DNA of 64,000 nt. Origin: Microcebus murinus (lineage: Eukaryota > Chordata > Mammalia > Primates > Cheirogaleidae). Within the stretch, counting starts at the first letter, position 1, and each line of letters starts with the position of its first letter. The stretch spans positions 7,469,501 to 7,533,500 of the forward strand of contig NC_134108.1 in the NCBI RefSeq assembly GCF_040939455.1, read 5' to 3'. The position numbers and the translations under genes were made by a program. Below are positions 1-37,835 of the stretch, in pieces. The notes beneath the pieces are model-generated. The model was not told where the DNA came from, did no database searches, and saw only the letters and a list, made by a program, of their open reading frames with translations.

Positions 1-660
1 TGGTCCACTTCAAATTTTACCTATTGTCCCAATAATGTCCTTATAGCTCCTTTATTTGTTCAATCTAAGACGCATTTAACCATCAACCTCTTTAGTTTCC
101 TTTTATCTATAACAGTTCTTCAGACTATGTTCGTATTTCTTAAGCTTGATATTTTTGAAGAGCCTGGGCCAGTTCTTTGGTTTATTTTTATTTTTATTTT
201 TTTTTATTTTAAGACAAAGTCTCAAAATAAAAAAAACAACAAAGTCTCACTCTGTTGCCCAGGCTAGAGTGAGTGCTCTGGCGTCAGCCTAGCTCACAGC
301 AACCTCAAACTCCTGGGCTCAAGCAATCCTCTGCCTCAGCCTCCCGAGTAGCTGGGACTACAGGCATGCGCCACCATGCCTAGCTAATTTTTTGTATATA
401 TATTTTTAGTTGGTCAATTAATTTCTTTCTATTTATAGTAGAGATGGGGGTCTCACTCTTGCTCAGGCTGGTTTCGAACTCCTGACCTCCAGCGATCCGC
501 CAGCCTCGGCCTCCCAGAGTGCTAGGATGACAGGCCTAAGCCACTGCACCCAGCCAGTTCTTTGGTTTAAATGTCCCCAATTTGAGTTTGTCTGATATTT
601 CCTCAAGATTAGATTAAGATTATTCAGAAAGAGAGGCATACCACCGAATAATTAATGGTA
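1..660 (-). repeat. Old L1 (L1M) 3' UTR fragment, split by an Alu
   Basis: Bases 1-168 and 570-660 read as the antisense of the mammalian L1M 3' UTR (CCCAATAATGTCCTTATAGC, AGACTATG..., TTTGTCTGATATTTCCTCA). The Alu at 185-553 interrupts it. It lies in ACAT2 intron 4. Confidence 0.7.
185..553 (-). repeat. Alu (lemur type)
   Basis: Full-length antisense Alu with an A-rich tail broken by an internal duplication-like segment at 185-245. The 16-bp target duplication CCAGTTCTTTGGTTTA is exact at 169-184 and 554-569. Confidence 0.96.
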
Positions 661-675
661 CGATCTCAGTGAATC

Positions 676-748
676 TTTTTTTTTCTGAGACAGGGTCTTA
701 CTCTGTCACCTAGGCTGGAGTGCAGTGGTGCGATCAGAGCTCACTGCT
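676..748 (-). repeat. Alu fragment
   Basis: Antisense 3' end of an Alu (GAGACAGGGTCTTACTCTG to GAGCTCACTGC), truncated. The 200 bases between it and ACAT2 exon 4 show nothing I recognise. Confidence 0.85.
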
Positions 749-894
749 AACATTCTCTGAAGATCAAGGATTGACAAAGTAGAGAAAGACTACTCACTTC
801 ACTTCAGTTCATCAACAAGAAACTGTGCCTGTCAGCAGGGATACTAAAATGCTTACGACAGGGTCTCCACACACAGGAGGAAAGCAGATTATTA

Positions 895-7647
<6,753 letters not shown>

Positions 7648-8010
7648 CCTGTCCACAACCGCCTCTCCCGCTTCTGTCGGCCCCGCGCTGCCCGCGAGTG
7701 AGGCAAAGCCCTTGCTCTCCGCCCACAAGTCGCGCCGGTGGGCGGGACCTGGGGCCGCCCCGCCCCCCGCCTCCGTGCGGCCCGCAGGGCGCAGGCGCGA
7801 GGCCGGAGCTGGGGATGGCCTGGGGGACAGGCGCTCCCAGAGCAAAGACGGGCTAGGGGCCCGCGACGAAGGGCGGATGGCCTTTGGCTGAGGATCAGGG
7901 GTGTGCAGGCTCCAGGGGAGAGGGTCAGGGAGGATTCCGGAGGCGCAGGGCGAGGGGTGGGGGCGGAACTGCGCGCCTCGGACGCCGCCAGCCACCTCCA
8001 CGCCCATTTT

Positions 8011-8396
8011 CTGGACACCCCAGTGTTGTAGTCTCCTGTCTTAACGTTTTGGGGAGTTTTTTGTTTTTAATCTTACGGTTTTTCAAAACAAAGGGGGAGG
8101 TGATAAAAGAATATATCGCGTTCAGCCCAGGATTTGGATCCCATGGCGAGAATCTTGAATGGGAATCCTGCCAACTGCAGGACCGAGGACAATTCTGATG
8201 TTTTTGGTTTGTTTGTTTGTTTTTTCTCTCAGGGGCTTCGAAAGTTCCTCTACAGCTCGGATGTCAGTAAGCATTCCTTACGTCAGGAGTTACCTGGGCT
8301 CGCCTCTGTGCGAGACCCCATGGGGTTGGCCACACTTGCCTTCCTTGGGGAAGATCAGCTCTTAGCCTGAACGAGTGAGGAAGCTGGGAGTATCTT
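8011..8396. other. Unique sequence upstream of ACAT2
   Basis: No repeat or gene recognised. Open frames at 7884-8198 and 8134-8370 have no family resemblance. Confidence 0.6.
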
Positions 8397-8730
<334 letters not shown>

Positions 8731-8814
8731 CTGGGAGTATCTTAATGTCCTACTAGTCAGAGTTCCTTTGGTTGAGAAGTTGACAGTTTGGTTTTTTGTT
8801 TGTTTTTAGTTTTT

Positions 8815-9650
8815 CAATTCTGTAACTTTTTGTTTTGAAATTATTTCAAACTTACATACAAGTTACAAGAATAGTACAAAAAAATTCCACATGTATCTTT
8901 CACCCACATTTCCCAATAAACATTTCACCAGATACATTTGATCATTCTCTCTATACACACATACATACACACAAGAATATTTTCTTCTGAAACATGTGAC
9001 AACTTGCAGACATTATGCCTTTTAGCTGTAAATATTCTAATGTGATTTCCAGAACACAAGGATAATCTGTTATATAACTACTATACTGTGATCAAAATTA
9101 AGAAATTAACATCTATATAATATTATAATCTACAGACAGTATTCCATTTTACTAATTGTCCACATATGGCTTTTAAAGAGAAAAAAATCTGATTCAGATC
9201 CAATCCTGGATCACATATATTTGGTTATCATATTTCTTTTTTTTTTTTTTTATGAGACAGAGTCTTGCTCTGTTGCCCAGGCTAGAGTGAGTGCCGTGGT
9301 ATCAGCCTAGCTCACAGCAACCTCAAACTCCTGGGCTCAAGCAATCCTCCTGCCTCAGCCTCCTGAGTAGCTGGGACTACAGGCATGCGCCACCATACCT
9401 AGCTAATTTTTTCTATATATATTAGTTGGCCAATTAATTTCTTTCTATTTATAGTAGAGATGGGGGTCTCGCTCTTGCTCAGGCTGGTTTCGAACTCCTG
9501 ACCTTGAGCAATCCTCCTGCCTTGGCCTCCCAGAGTGCTAGGATTACTGGCATGAGCCACTGCGCCCAGCCAATTATCATTTTTCTTTAGACACATGGTT
9601 TTTTAATTTATTGAAGGCCAAGTTAGTTAAATTTAATAAATCCAAAGTAA
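8815..9650 (-). repeat. L1M 3' end, split by an Alu
   Basis: The antisense reads as the classic old L1 3' UTR, ending in TTTGAAATAATTTCAAAAC followed by A-rich sequence. The Alu at 9238-9571 interrupts it, and L1-like sequence (ATCATTTTTCTTTAGACACA) resumes after it. Confidence 0.75.
9238..9571 (-). repeat. Alu (lemur type)
   Basis: Antisense full-length Alu inserted in the L1M segment; flanks TTATCATATTTCTTT and TTATCATTTTTCTTT form an approximate target duplication. Confidence 0.95.
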
Positions 9651-9666
9651 ACAGCGCCCAACAATA

Positions 9667-9854
9667 TTGCCCTACTTCATTTCTTAGTTTTTTTTTACAT
9701 GCTCCATTATGTTTTTAAAAAATAAAATTTGGAGAGTCTTACTTATTTAAGTATATGAAGCATAGTAAATTCTTTACCACCCATAATAAGATTCACAATA
9801 CCATACTGGACTCTTGTTAGTTGTGTTTATTCCCATTTCTCATTTAACCTCTAA
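9667..9854 (+). repeat. Inverted repeat, left arm (188 bp)
   Basis: Reverse complement of 10098-10286 with three mismatches and one length change in a T run, about 98% identity. The loop between the arms is 243 bp (9855-10097). Confidence 0.95.
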
Positions 9855-10097
9855 TACCTTGAGAGTAGCAAGTCTCAGTCATCTTTGTATCCCTAATAAT
9901 TTACACATAACTTTGAAGGGCAAAATATGTTTGATGTTTGAAAGATGTTTCAACAAGACGGAGAGAAGGGCTATTCGTTTCAGGTTAAACTTTCCATTAA
10001 TATTCTCCATGGATGAGAAAAAGCAATTATACATTACAACAATTAGAGAATAATAGTGTCTGAACGTGAAACAGTATCTTTCATTGTTAAAGAAATG

Positions 10098-10286
10098 TTA
10101 GAGGTTAAATGATAAATGGGAATAAACACAACTAACAAGAGTCCAGTATGGTATTGTGAATCTTATTATGGGTGGTAAAGAATTTACTATGCTTTATATA
10201 CTTAAATAAGTAAGCCTCTCCAAATTTTATTTTTTAAAAACATAATGGAGCATGTAAAAAAAAAACTAAGAAATGAAGTAGGGCAA
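10098..10286 (-). repeat. Inverted repeat, right arm (189 bp)
   Basis: Partner of 9667-9854. RNA crossing both arms from either strand could fold into a near-perfect hairpin of about 188 bp. I recognise no transposon family in the arms. Confidence 0.95.
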
Positions 10287-10477
10287 GAAATACTCCATAT
10301 TCCACACCTCCATTATTAACCTCTGGATAGTTATTCCTTGATCAATGTCCCTTTTACAGCTAGTGTGCTGTGCCACATCGTATTGATTCTAAGATGCACA
10401 TTTGTTCACATTTTAACATCTCTGATATTGATGGCATCTTCCTGTTGCCGTGGGTCAGGTGGTAGTCATCACATAGT

Positions 10478-10942
10478 TCATGGCATCGTTATTTGGTTGA
10501 CAGCTGGGAGGTCAGTGGATTGATTCGGAATACCTCTGCTTGCAATAGGAAAATGTACATTTGAGACTCCCTTGGCCAATTTATTTTCAGAGCTCTGGGC
10601 CATCCAGGTGGTGCCCTCAAAGTCCGAGGTACCATCAACACCGGAATACCGCGGAGACTTCGAACCAGATGGAGAGGATTTCTTCATTCGATCAATCACA
10701 TTTTCTGAAAGCCGGATGCCCTTCACCACGGTGATGTTCTCACTCTCGTCCCGACGGGTGCTGGCGGTCCCGCCCGTGGCTCCCGCTCCTGCCCCCGCAG
10801 ACACCTCGTGCGGACCCACGAGCGCCTCAGAGCCCCGCGAACACTCGTGGGGGCGCCGGGATTACTTCCCTGCACGGCGGGGCAAGGCCACGACCCCAGC
10901 TGCAAGGAGAACGCCGGGTCTCGAGCTCCGGCCTCCTCTGGC
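10478..10942 (-). pseudogene. CHCHD3P: CHCHD3 retropseudogene, 5' part only
   Basis: The minus strand encodes GGTASTRR, then DESENITVVKGIRLSENVID and RMKKSSPSGSKSPRYSG, matching the N-terminus of CHCHD3/MIC19, a MICOS subunit of the mitochondrial inner membrane. The start codon is ACG instead of ATG, about five residues are missing after STRR, and no intron interrupts the match. After YSGVDGTS the sequence leaves CHCHD3 (DFEGTTWMAQSSENK...) and the frame stops near 10478. GC-rich sequence upstream to 10942 probably comes from the parent 5' UTR. The parent gene lies elsewhere. Symbol is descriptive only. Confidence 0.85.
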
Positions 10943-10960
10943 GAGAAGTTGACAGTTTGG

Positions 10961-11734
10961 ACAATGAAGGAAGGCAAGCTTTTAATGAGTTGGTGGCTTC
11001 TGTTTAAGCCATTAGGACTACGTATCCCCTACTGGGCAAAGTTCTGAATCTCGCCGAGCTTTCTAGGAACCTAAAACCTGGCGCCAGTTACTTTTCTAGT
11101 CTCAGCTCTGGGTGTTCCCCCTGGACACTCCCCCAGTTAGGCTACTAGGGCTCCTGGAGAGAACACCAATCCTGTTTTCTGCAGCTTGGCCGGCTGGAGA
11201 GAACTCCGCCTACTCCCTGATGGAAAGTGGAAGCCTTCAGTCCAGCTAAAATTCCTGTCCATTGTGAAAACTTTCCCCTTTCCCCTGCCTGCAGTATCAA
11301 CCCATTCCCTCCCCGTGCTCTCCCTAGCATATAGTATACAACCCTGGGTGCCAATGACCTCTCCCCCAACCCGCAGTACAGGCCTCCCCTTTCCAGAGAG
11401 AGGTCTTGCTTTCTCTTGTTCTCTTTAGCACCTAGAATTTACCACATATCAAATAAATGTTAGTGAATTTTCATGATTATCGCCCAAAAGCTTTCCTTAA
11501 CCATTCCCAAGAGCTGCATGAGGCCCCATTAGAGAGGATACAGATAAGGAGACTTGCAAATATTTGAACAATAATTAACATTGAACAGAACAATCATCAA
11601 CTGTCAGTATCAACTAGGTTTGTTTGAATAAAGGGTAAGGACTTGGGTAGGGTACTCAGTGATGGCTAGAATTTCATGTCTATTTTCAATGGACTCAATA
11701 TATTTCACCTCTCCCCTAATTAATCTTAGCCTTG
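10961..11734. other. Intergenic unique sequence, possible L2
   Basis: Mostly unrecognised. Bases about 11250-11480 (AGCACCTAGAATTTACCACA, then CAAATAAATGTTAGTGAATT) look like an L2 3' end. No gene is supported. Confidence 0.45.
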
Positions 11735-12110
11735 GTCAGTGAATGGTTTAAGAATGGACATGTGACTCAACCTTGGCCATAAAGATGTGAGCAAAAGCTT
11801 GGGTGGCTCTGAGAAAGGTATTCTCACTTCTAAGAAATAGAGATAGATCCTTTTCCCCTTTGGATGTTAGGGTTTTTGGTGAGGCCTCGAGGGGGGCCAG
11901 CCCAACTGCAAGGCCAACACACTGAGGACAGCAGAGTGGAGATGGAAAGAACCAAGGCCTTTAAGGACATCTTTGAGAGCAACCCTAGAGTCCACTCAAC
12001 CTCTGATCTTTCAATTATGCAAGACAATTTTCCTTACTGTTTAAGCCAGCTTAAGTTAGGTAGGCTGTTCTGTCACACATAGCTGAAAGCATGCTATACA
12101 TCTAGTCAGA
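11735..12110 (+). repeat. Old interspersed repeat, unassigned
   Basis: Sequence such as GACATGTGACTCAACCTTGG, ATGGAAAGAACCAAGGCC and TTACTGTTTAAGCCAGCTTA recurs widely in mammalian genomes as an ancient element; I cannot name the family from sequence alone. Confidence 0.5.
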
Positions 12111-12233
12111 CTTTCTGGTAGGAAATTAAGAATGTTAGAAGGTATTTTGTAAATCAAAGAGAAACTAATATGCTAGGAAGGAAAGGGTTTCTAGGCAAGC
12201 AATGCAACTTATTGGAAACACTGCACAGTGGAG

Positions 12234-13114
12234 TGCAAGGTGCAATGTGGGGCAGGCCTCGAGGAGATCAGCCACTTCTCTCCACAAAAGCCAGGTCCCT
12301 TAGGTAGTAGTAGTCACAGAGGATAAGAAATTGATAGGACATAGAATAAAAGAATACACAGAGACGAAGGTATAGTTTTATAGGTTTATATAAAGAAAGC
12401 AGGATAAAGCAGGGGTACTCAGGAGTCTACACTACCCTCTGTCAGTAATGCAACCTTGAGGTTAGATTCACATAGGTTTTTATAATCACAGATATCAATT
12501 ACCAGTTGCCATAGTAACAAATTTACATAACAGGTAATGCAGTTAGGGTCAAATGTTCTTTCAAAGGGCTTCTAACAAATTCTAATCTATCTAGGTGAAC
12601 AAACAGTTACAAAGTCTTTCAAGGACTACCTTCTAAGTTCTAAGAGATAGTCATCAATTAACATAAGAATAACAAAGAGGTATAGTGGCTCTATATTTCT
12701 TTGATCTGGTTATTGTCGACTTAAGGCAGGCAGACAGGAGAGAGCAGGAAGCCCATCTCTATATTCTAAATAGCTCATAACCACAGGGGTGTGTCTCTTG
12801 CCTAGGGCACTCATTGTCTCCAGCTCCCACCCTGTGAGCCAGATATTTACCTGTCTTGTGTCTTTCAAGAACCGGAGGCTCTCAGACCTGAGATAAGCGA
12901 GAAGCCTCCAGGAAAGCATCCCCACAGGAGCTCTGAGAGCCCTCCCAAGGCGAGGCAGCCCTTGGTAGGTGAACTAATGAGTTCACATACTCCTTCAGGG
13001 CAAAACCCTGCAAACTCCTGTTTCTGTTTTTAATATAACAATATTGGGCGATACAATAAAATAATGATCTTATGAGCAACATCTCATTCATTCCTCGATC
13101 ATATTTCCTCAACA
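12234..13114 (-). mobile_element. Solo LTR of an endogenous retrovirus
   Basis: Read on the minus strand, the 881-bp element begins TGTTGAGGAAATATG and ends CACCTTGCA, flanked by an exact 6-bp duplication GTGGAG (12228-12233 and 13115-13120). TATA-like TATAAAAACC (near 12480) and TATATAAACC (near 12388) lie in the expected middle to late part. No internal retroviral sequence is present. The short open frames in it are not genes. Confidence 0.82.
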
Positions 13115-13245
13115 GTGGAGCAAGAAAACTTTGTCACAAGGTTGTGAAGGGGAAAACTGTTGACAACCCTGGAGAAGCCTCTCGAAGAATTTTAAAGTAG
13201 ATTTTAAAGTCATTAGGCCCTGGGAAACTACATTAAGACTTTGCA

Positions 13246-13530
13246 GGCCAGACAGGGTGGCTCACACCTGTAATCCTAGAACTTTGGGAAGGCCAAGGCG
13301 GGAAGATTGCTTGAGGCCAGGAGTTTGAGACCAGCCTGAGTAACACAGCAAGACCCCATCTCTACAAAACAATTATTTAAAAAATTAGCCAGGTGCTGTG
13401 GCACATGCCTATAGTCTCAGCTACTCAGGAGGCTGAGGCAGGAGGATCGCTTGAGTCTGGGAGTTTGAGGTTGCAGTGAGCTATCGACGTCACTGCACTC
13501 TAGCTTGGGCAACAGAGACCCTGTCAAAAA
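13246..13530 (+). repeat. Alu (older)
   Basis: Sense Alu, diverged, without the lemur linker (AAAACAATTATTTAAAAAATTAGCC in the middle). Confidence 0.94.
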
Positions 13531-13759
13531 AACAAAAACCAAAAAAACCTTTACAGAGATATGTGGATGGGTCAAATAAACCAGAGATGACTAGAGTGTA
13601 GGCCCCAGAGTTAGGGCAGTAGAAAAGGAAAAAATTGGGTAACTGTTTCCTTCAGGAGAAATCCTTAGGGTCTGGGAAGGTGATGGAGTCAGCAATCCTC
13701 CCTGCTAAGAACTTAGCAGCACACTATAAATCTCTTCTTTCCAGTAATCTGGAATGTGG

Positions 13760-14380
13760 TTCCTATCCCCAAACATATCAGAGTCCAAGAAATTCAAGGA
13801 ACTTTTCCCTTGGCTTAGCTCTATTCTATCTCATTTTCCACTTACTCTTTGGCCATTCCTCAGCCTCCTTTGTGGGCTTACTCTTGATGCCCCTTAATAT
13901 ATTCCCCAAGGTTCCTACTTTGTTTGCACTGGCTCCCTGGGTAATAACAGTCATTCCCATGGCTTCAGTTACCACCTATATGTGGACAACTCTGAAATCC
14001 TTACATCTAAGCTAGTTGTCTCCTGAGCAGACTGGTCCTCTCCATTTAAATTTCATATAAGCACATCAAATGTAACATATCCAAACCAAACTCTTCTAGC
14101 CTTTTTCTTTTTTTAAAATATCAGTGAGCAGCATAACTATTTTCTGTTAACCAAGTCAGAAATCTCTCTCCAAATCCACTTAGATGTCACTTCCTCTAGG
14201 ATGCCTTCCTATCTCCTGCATTTGGTATCTCCTCAGCATCTCTGCTAGACTGTATCAGCTTTGTTATATATACTGCTTTATGCACAGCTCCTTGTGCATT
14301 ATAGGCATCATTTATGTATGAATATATCTTTATGGCTAATGCCTAGCACATTTGAATGAATATAATATATTCTTTTAGAG
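13760..14380 (+). repeat. L2 LINE 3' end
   Basis: Diverged but ordered L2 signals: CTCTCCAAATCCACTTAGATG, TCACTTCCTCTAGGATGCCTT, then GCCTAGCACATTTGAATGAA. The open frame at 13635-14015 overlaps it and is not supported as a gene. Confidence 0.6.
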
Positions 14381-14708
14381 ACTAGGACTATATTGTTTCC
14401 TGCCTAGAGGATCTATTCTAGCCAGAGTAAGCTCAGTAAATCTCAAGACAGTAATTGCTTTTGTTGAGAGGCCACACAGTATCTGTTCTACTCAAAGCTC
14501 CGTAAAGGCCAGATGGAGACTAAGAATAACGAATGGAAGAGGAATATATATTTTTAAATTACATCTGCATCTATAATCATTTGCTACCTGGGCTGGTAAG
14601 CAAAGTGCATGGGTAGGTAGACACCAAAATTTCCAAGTGCTTATGAGGGGCCACCATTATAGCAGTGCAACAGAGCCAGTCTATCCTGAGGGGTACTTGC
14701 AGCTGTTC

Positions 14709-14993
14709 TTTTTTTTTTTTTGAGACAGAGTCTCGCTTTGTTGCCCAGGCTAGAGTGAGTGCCGTGGTGTCAGCGTAGTTCACAGCAACCTCAAACTCCT
14801 GGGCTCAAGCAATCCTACTGCCTCAGCCTCCTGAGTAGCTGGGACTACAGGCATGCGCCACCATGCCTGGCAAATTTTATATATATATATATATATATGT
14901 TGGCCAATTAATTTCTATTTATAGTAGAGACAGGGTCTCTCTCAGCCTGGTTTTGAACTCCTGACCTTGAGCAATCTGCCCGCCTCAACCTTG
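14709..14993 (-). repeat. Alu, 5'-truncated
   Basis: Antisense; its 5' end stops at GCCCGCCTCAACC, about 50 bp short. A TA microsatellite sits in the linker. Confidence 0.95.
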
Positions 14994-16420
14994 TTCTTGG
15001 TTAAGTTTCATAAACAGGTACAAGAGTCCTGGCCAGGTTTTAGCCAGAAAGTAGAATTCACCAACCTACCATGTAGCAAATTCCTTCTTTGGTCTCTGTG
15101 AGGGGAGCAATGAATCACCAAAGTGGATCTGCCATAAGCTGGAAGGAGCAGCAAACTCTATGATGGGTCCTGAGTAGAGGTAATGACATTAGCCAGGGAT
15201 GAATATTTATGAAAAATACAGGGATAAGTTAACTTCCAAGACAGTGTTATCAAAGAGCAGTAGGCAATGACTGAGTACAGGGGAAAACTATTCATGAGAG
15301 AACGAACATCGTGGCTTTGCATTATGTTTTGCAGAAGTGTCTCAGGATCTAGAGTAGTCGATTGTATTAAATACAGCTGAGGGGGCCAAAGACACTGACA
15401 TCTACTGAGCTCTCTGTATGACTCCCGTCAGAAACCAAATCAGTGGGCACTGTGATCTCAGGCTTCCCAGGCTCCAAACTGTGAGAGATGTGTTTAAGTC
15501 ACCAAGTCTGTGTTTTTTAACACCAGCACCAGGCTCACATTGCACTGTTATAAGCACTTTACATGTATTACTAATTCATCAAATGCTCTTTCCAGGTAAA
15601 AACAAGCCACAGACAGATTCAGTAGTCTGTGCAAATCACAGATAAGTGTAATGCCAGAATTCAAAGCAATTAATTCCACAAGCCACTCTCCCAACTTGAA
15701 TATATGACCCATCACCTCTCTTACCACAGTCACAAGTAAAGCATCCAACCCCAGAAATGGGAAATACTGACTAGGTACAATCATTACTCCCTATGTTACT
15801 CATCAAGGTGTATTCAACAGAACATGAAAATTGGTAACATCACATTAGCAGGTCTATATTAATTTAGTCATAAATTTATGTCATTGGTTGAAGTTTCCTA
15901 TCGCACACCAATGATTACATTAATACCGACAGAGAATTCCGTTTTTGTTTGAATTGGGCAAGTTGAAAGGACATAACAATCAAAAGCCAAATAATATTTA
16001 ATAAATCAAGGGACTATTTTAGTTCATATCCAAATGTTTAATCATATGCAAATTTAAAAATGTGTAGGATTTTTTATTCACTTGAGCACACTGCACAAAA
16101 CGTTAATCAAAAAGTGTTATTTTTAACACACTACTGAAGACCAGATATACTTTGTCACCTAAACAAGCAGAACAGTTATTTTCAAATAACCTGTACCTCA
16201 GTTTCAAGTAGTATAACTTCAATTCTGAGGTCCTTGATTATACTATAAGTTACGTCTAAAACAACTATTTTGCTTTTAGTGAAAATGATGTTTCATCTTA
16301 ACCATATATGAAAAGCTATAGATTCAAAAGCCATTCGGTATCATAGACCTTGATACTTAATGTTCAATTAACAGAGAACATGGAACAAACTTTTAAAGTC
16401 TTCTACCTTAAAAACATTTC
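14994..16420. other. Intergenic, mostly unique, with a MIR
   Basis: A MIR-like core (TGTTATAAGCACTTTACATG to AATGCCAGAATTCAAAG) lies at about 15505-15710. The rest, including the AT-rich 15780-16410, shows no gene. Confidence 0.55.
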
Positions 16421-16690
16421 TTTGGCCAGGCACAGTGGCTCATGCCGTGATCCCAGCACTTTGGGAGGACCCCTTGAGCCCAGGAGTTTGACAACCTGGG
16501 TAACATAGCAAGACACTTACAAAAAACTTAAAAACTGGCCAAATGTGATTGGTGTGCATCTGTAGTTCTACCTACTCAGGAGGCTAAGACAGGAGCATCA
16601 CTTCAGCCCTAGAGTTCAAGGTTGTAGTGAGCTAAGATCTCACTACACTGGACTACAGACTGGGTGACAGAGTGAGACCCTGTCTCAAAA
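16421..16690 (+). repeat. Alu (old, degraded)
   Basis: Sense Alu with internal deletions (TGGCCAGGCACAGTGGCTCA to GAGTGAGACCCTGTCTCAAA). Confidence 0.9.
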
Positions 16691-16954
16691 AAAATTTCTC
16701 CTACATTCTAACACCCTATAGGCTTGCTGACATAATATTAGCAGATATGTTAGTAAAAATCAGTAGTACTGGCCAGTGTTTTACAACAAACATAACTGAC
16801 TACAGAGATATTCTACCTGAAACCAGGCCACAAAAAACGAACTGCTGTTCAATTAAAACCTAACACATACTGAGGTGACTTTTTACTTTTCTGCATTTCA
16901 AATATTTTATAATAATTATTTTTATAAATCAGGAAAAATTTTAAAGTGCAGTCC

Positions 16955-17062
16955 TAAACTCCAACTTCATTTTGCAAAACAACACATAAAGTAAATTTAG
17001 AAATTAGGTAAACTCCAACTTCATTTTGCAAAACAACGCATAAAGTAAATTTAGAAATTAGG
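16955..17062 (+). repeat. Tandem duplication, 2 x 54 bp
   Basis: Units 16955-17008 and 17009-17062 differ by one base (AACACA or AACGCA). It lies about 150 bp beyond the WTAP poly(A) site. Confidence 0.95.
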
Positions 17063-17204
17063 CAAATAATAAAAGTCATTGCATGCACTGAAGTTTCACT
17101 TTTGTGGTATGTTGAAGGATAATGAATAGAAATTCAGCAATTCAATGAAAATAAGTGACAAATGCTAAGCACACACCCCAAACAAACCAAAAAAAAACAA
17201 TGAA

Positions 17205-17884
17205 GGAGTTACAATAAAAATCTTTATTTAGGTTTGGTCAGTACAGGTAAGATATACTGGAGTCACAGAGCAATATGCATTAACAGGATACAACAGTTCA
17301 TAAAAACTGAGTAACTATGCACACAAATTTCTTAAACATTCAGTCACCTAAAGAGAAAATGCACAGATGTGTGGTGGAAAAAACTGTATCTAACACTGAA
17401 ACTACTATAGGACTCCATCAACAAGTCCAACTTTTAGTGATAAAAAAACTACTGTACTGGGCAAACTTGGCAGTCATAAACCCACATCTATTCTAACAAG
17501 TCTGAATGGTGCATAAGTATAATAACAGCATGAGTAAGAATGCCCTTACACAGCACAGGTTCTAGATAGACATAGATTTATACAGACATCATTGTGTTAT
17601 ACTTTACGGAAAGATTTCCATTTACAACTTCACATTAACTCATATAAAAATAACTTGACCCTACACAAAATGTCCTTTTAGCAACATTCAAAGTAATTAA
17701 CTGTTATAATTTCCAAAGTGGCAGAGGTATTGAAGCAAAAAAAAAAAAAATAAAATAACCAAACAAACAAGAAAAAAACACACACCAACAAAAAGGCAAA
17801 TTGTGACAAAAGTATGCATTAATTTTCTAGACAGTATCCTCTCCCAAATTAAATGACACTGTATAAAAATTTGCTGGAAAAATA
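17205..17884 (-). other. WTAP: WTAP 3' UTR and poly(A) site
   Basis: AT-rich sequence after the stop codon at 17885-17887. The poly(A) signal AATAAA (plus strand TTTATT) is at 17223-17228, so cleavage is expected near 17205. No Alu interrupts it. Confidence 0.85.
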
Positions 17885-37152
<19,268 letters not shown>

Positions 37153-37269
37153 CTTGAATCCTAAAAAGGGGGTTGGGGAAAAGAGGTCCCAATTAAGATA
37201 AGAACAAAAAACACTGGCTCTTTCATAGCAATTTATTAACAAACTGAATCATGGTAAAATCATTACTTT

Positions 37270-37400
37270 TTTTTTTTAACTTAAAGAAACTTTTTAGAAT
37301 AGTTTTAACTTTATGGAACAGTTGCAAAGACATTACAGAGTTCCCGTATACTCTACATCCAGTTCTCCCTTTTATTATAACATCATTATTATAGCTCTTA
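37270..37400 (-). repeat. L1M-like fragment
   Basis: AACTTTATGGAACAGTTGCA and TTCCCGTATACTCTACATCC resemble the antisense L1M 3' terminus. Confidence 0.5.
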
Positions 37401-37497
37401 GGTAATTTTTAAAAATTGCCTTGTAAAAAAGTTGACCATTTGAATCTTTTGATGTTGCCATAAAGGGTCACTAGAAATATAATTTCTCATTATATTC

Positions 37498-37835
37498 TTT
37501 TTTTTTTTTTTTGAGACAGAACCTCACTCTGTTATCCAGGCAGGCTAGAGTGCTGTGGTGTCAGCCTAGCTCACAGCAACCTCAAACTCCTGGGCTCAAG
37601 CGATTCTCCTGCCTCAGCCTCCCGAGTAACTGGGACTACAGGCATGTGCCATCATGCCCGGCTAATTTTTTCTATGTATTTTTAGTTGTTCAGCTAATTT
37701 TTTTCTATTTTTAGTAGAGATGGGGGGTCTCACTCTTGCTCAGGTTGGTCTTGAACTCCTGAGCTCAAGCAATCTTCCCACCTTGGCCTCCCAGAGTGCT
37801 AGGATTATAGGAGTAAGCCACCACACCAAGCCTCT
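37498..37835 (-). repeat. Alu
   Basis: Antisense, full length. Flanks TCTCATTATATTCTT and TCTCATTACATTCTT form a target duplication with one mismatch. About 340 bp upstream of the start-codon exon. Confidence 0.95.

Larger units (their letters stand above)
8774..10960 (-). mobile_element. Retrocopy block with 18-bp target-site duplication
   Basis: GAGAAGTTGACAGTTTGG is exact at 8774-8791 and 10943-10960. Just inside the left copy is a T-rich run (GGTTTTTTGTTTGTTTTTAG), which on the minus strand is an A-rich tail. Read on that strand the insert holds CHCHD3-like 5' sequence (10942 to about 10620), unidentified sequence with a long inverted repeat (10286-9667), and an L1M 3' end (about 9650-8815). 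A later Alu (9238-9571) sits inside. The arrangement fits L1-machinery retrotransposition of one polyadenylated RNA. Confidence 0.75.
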
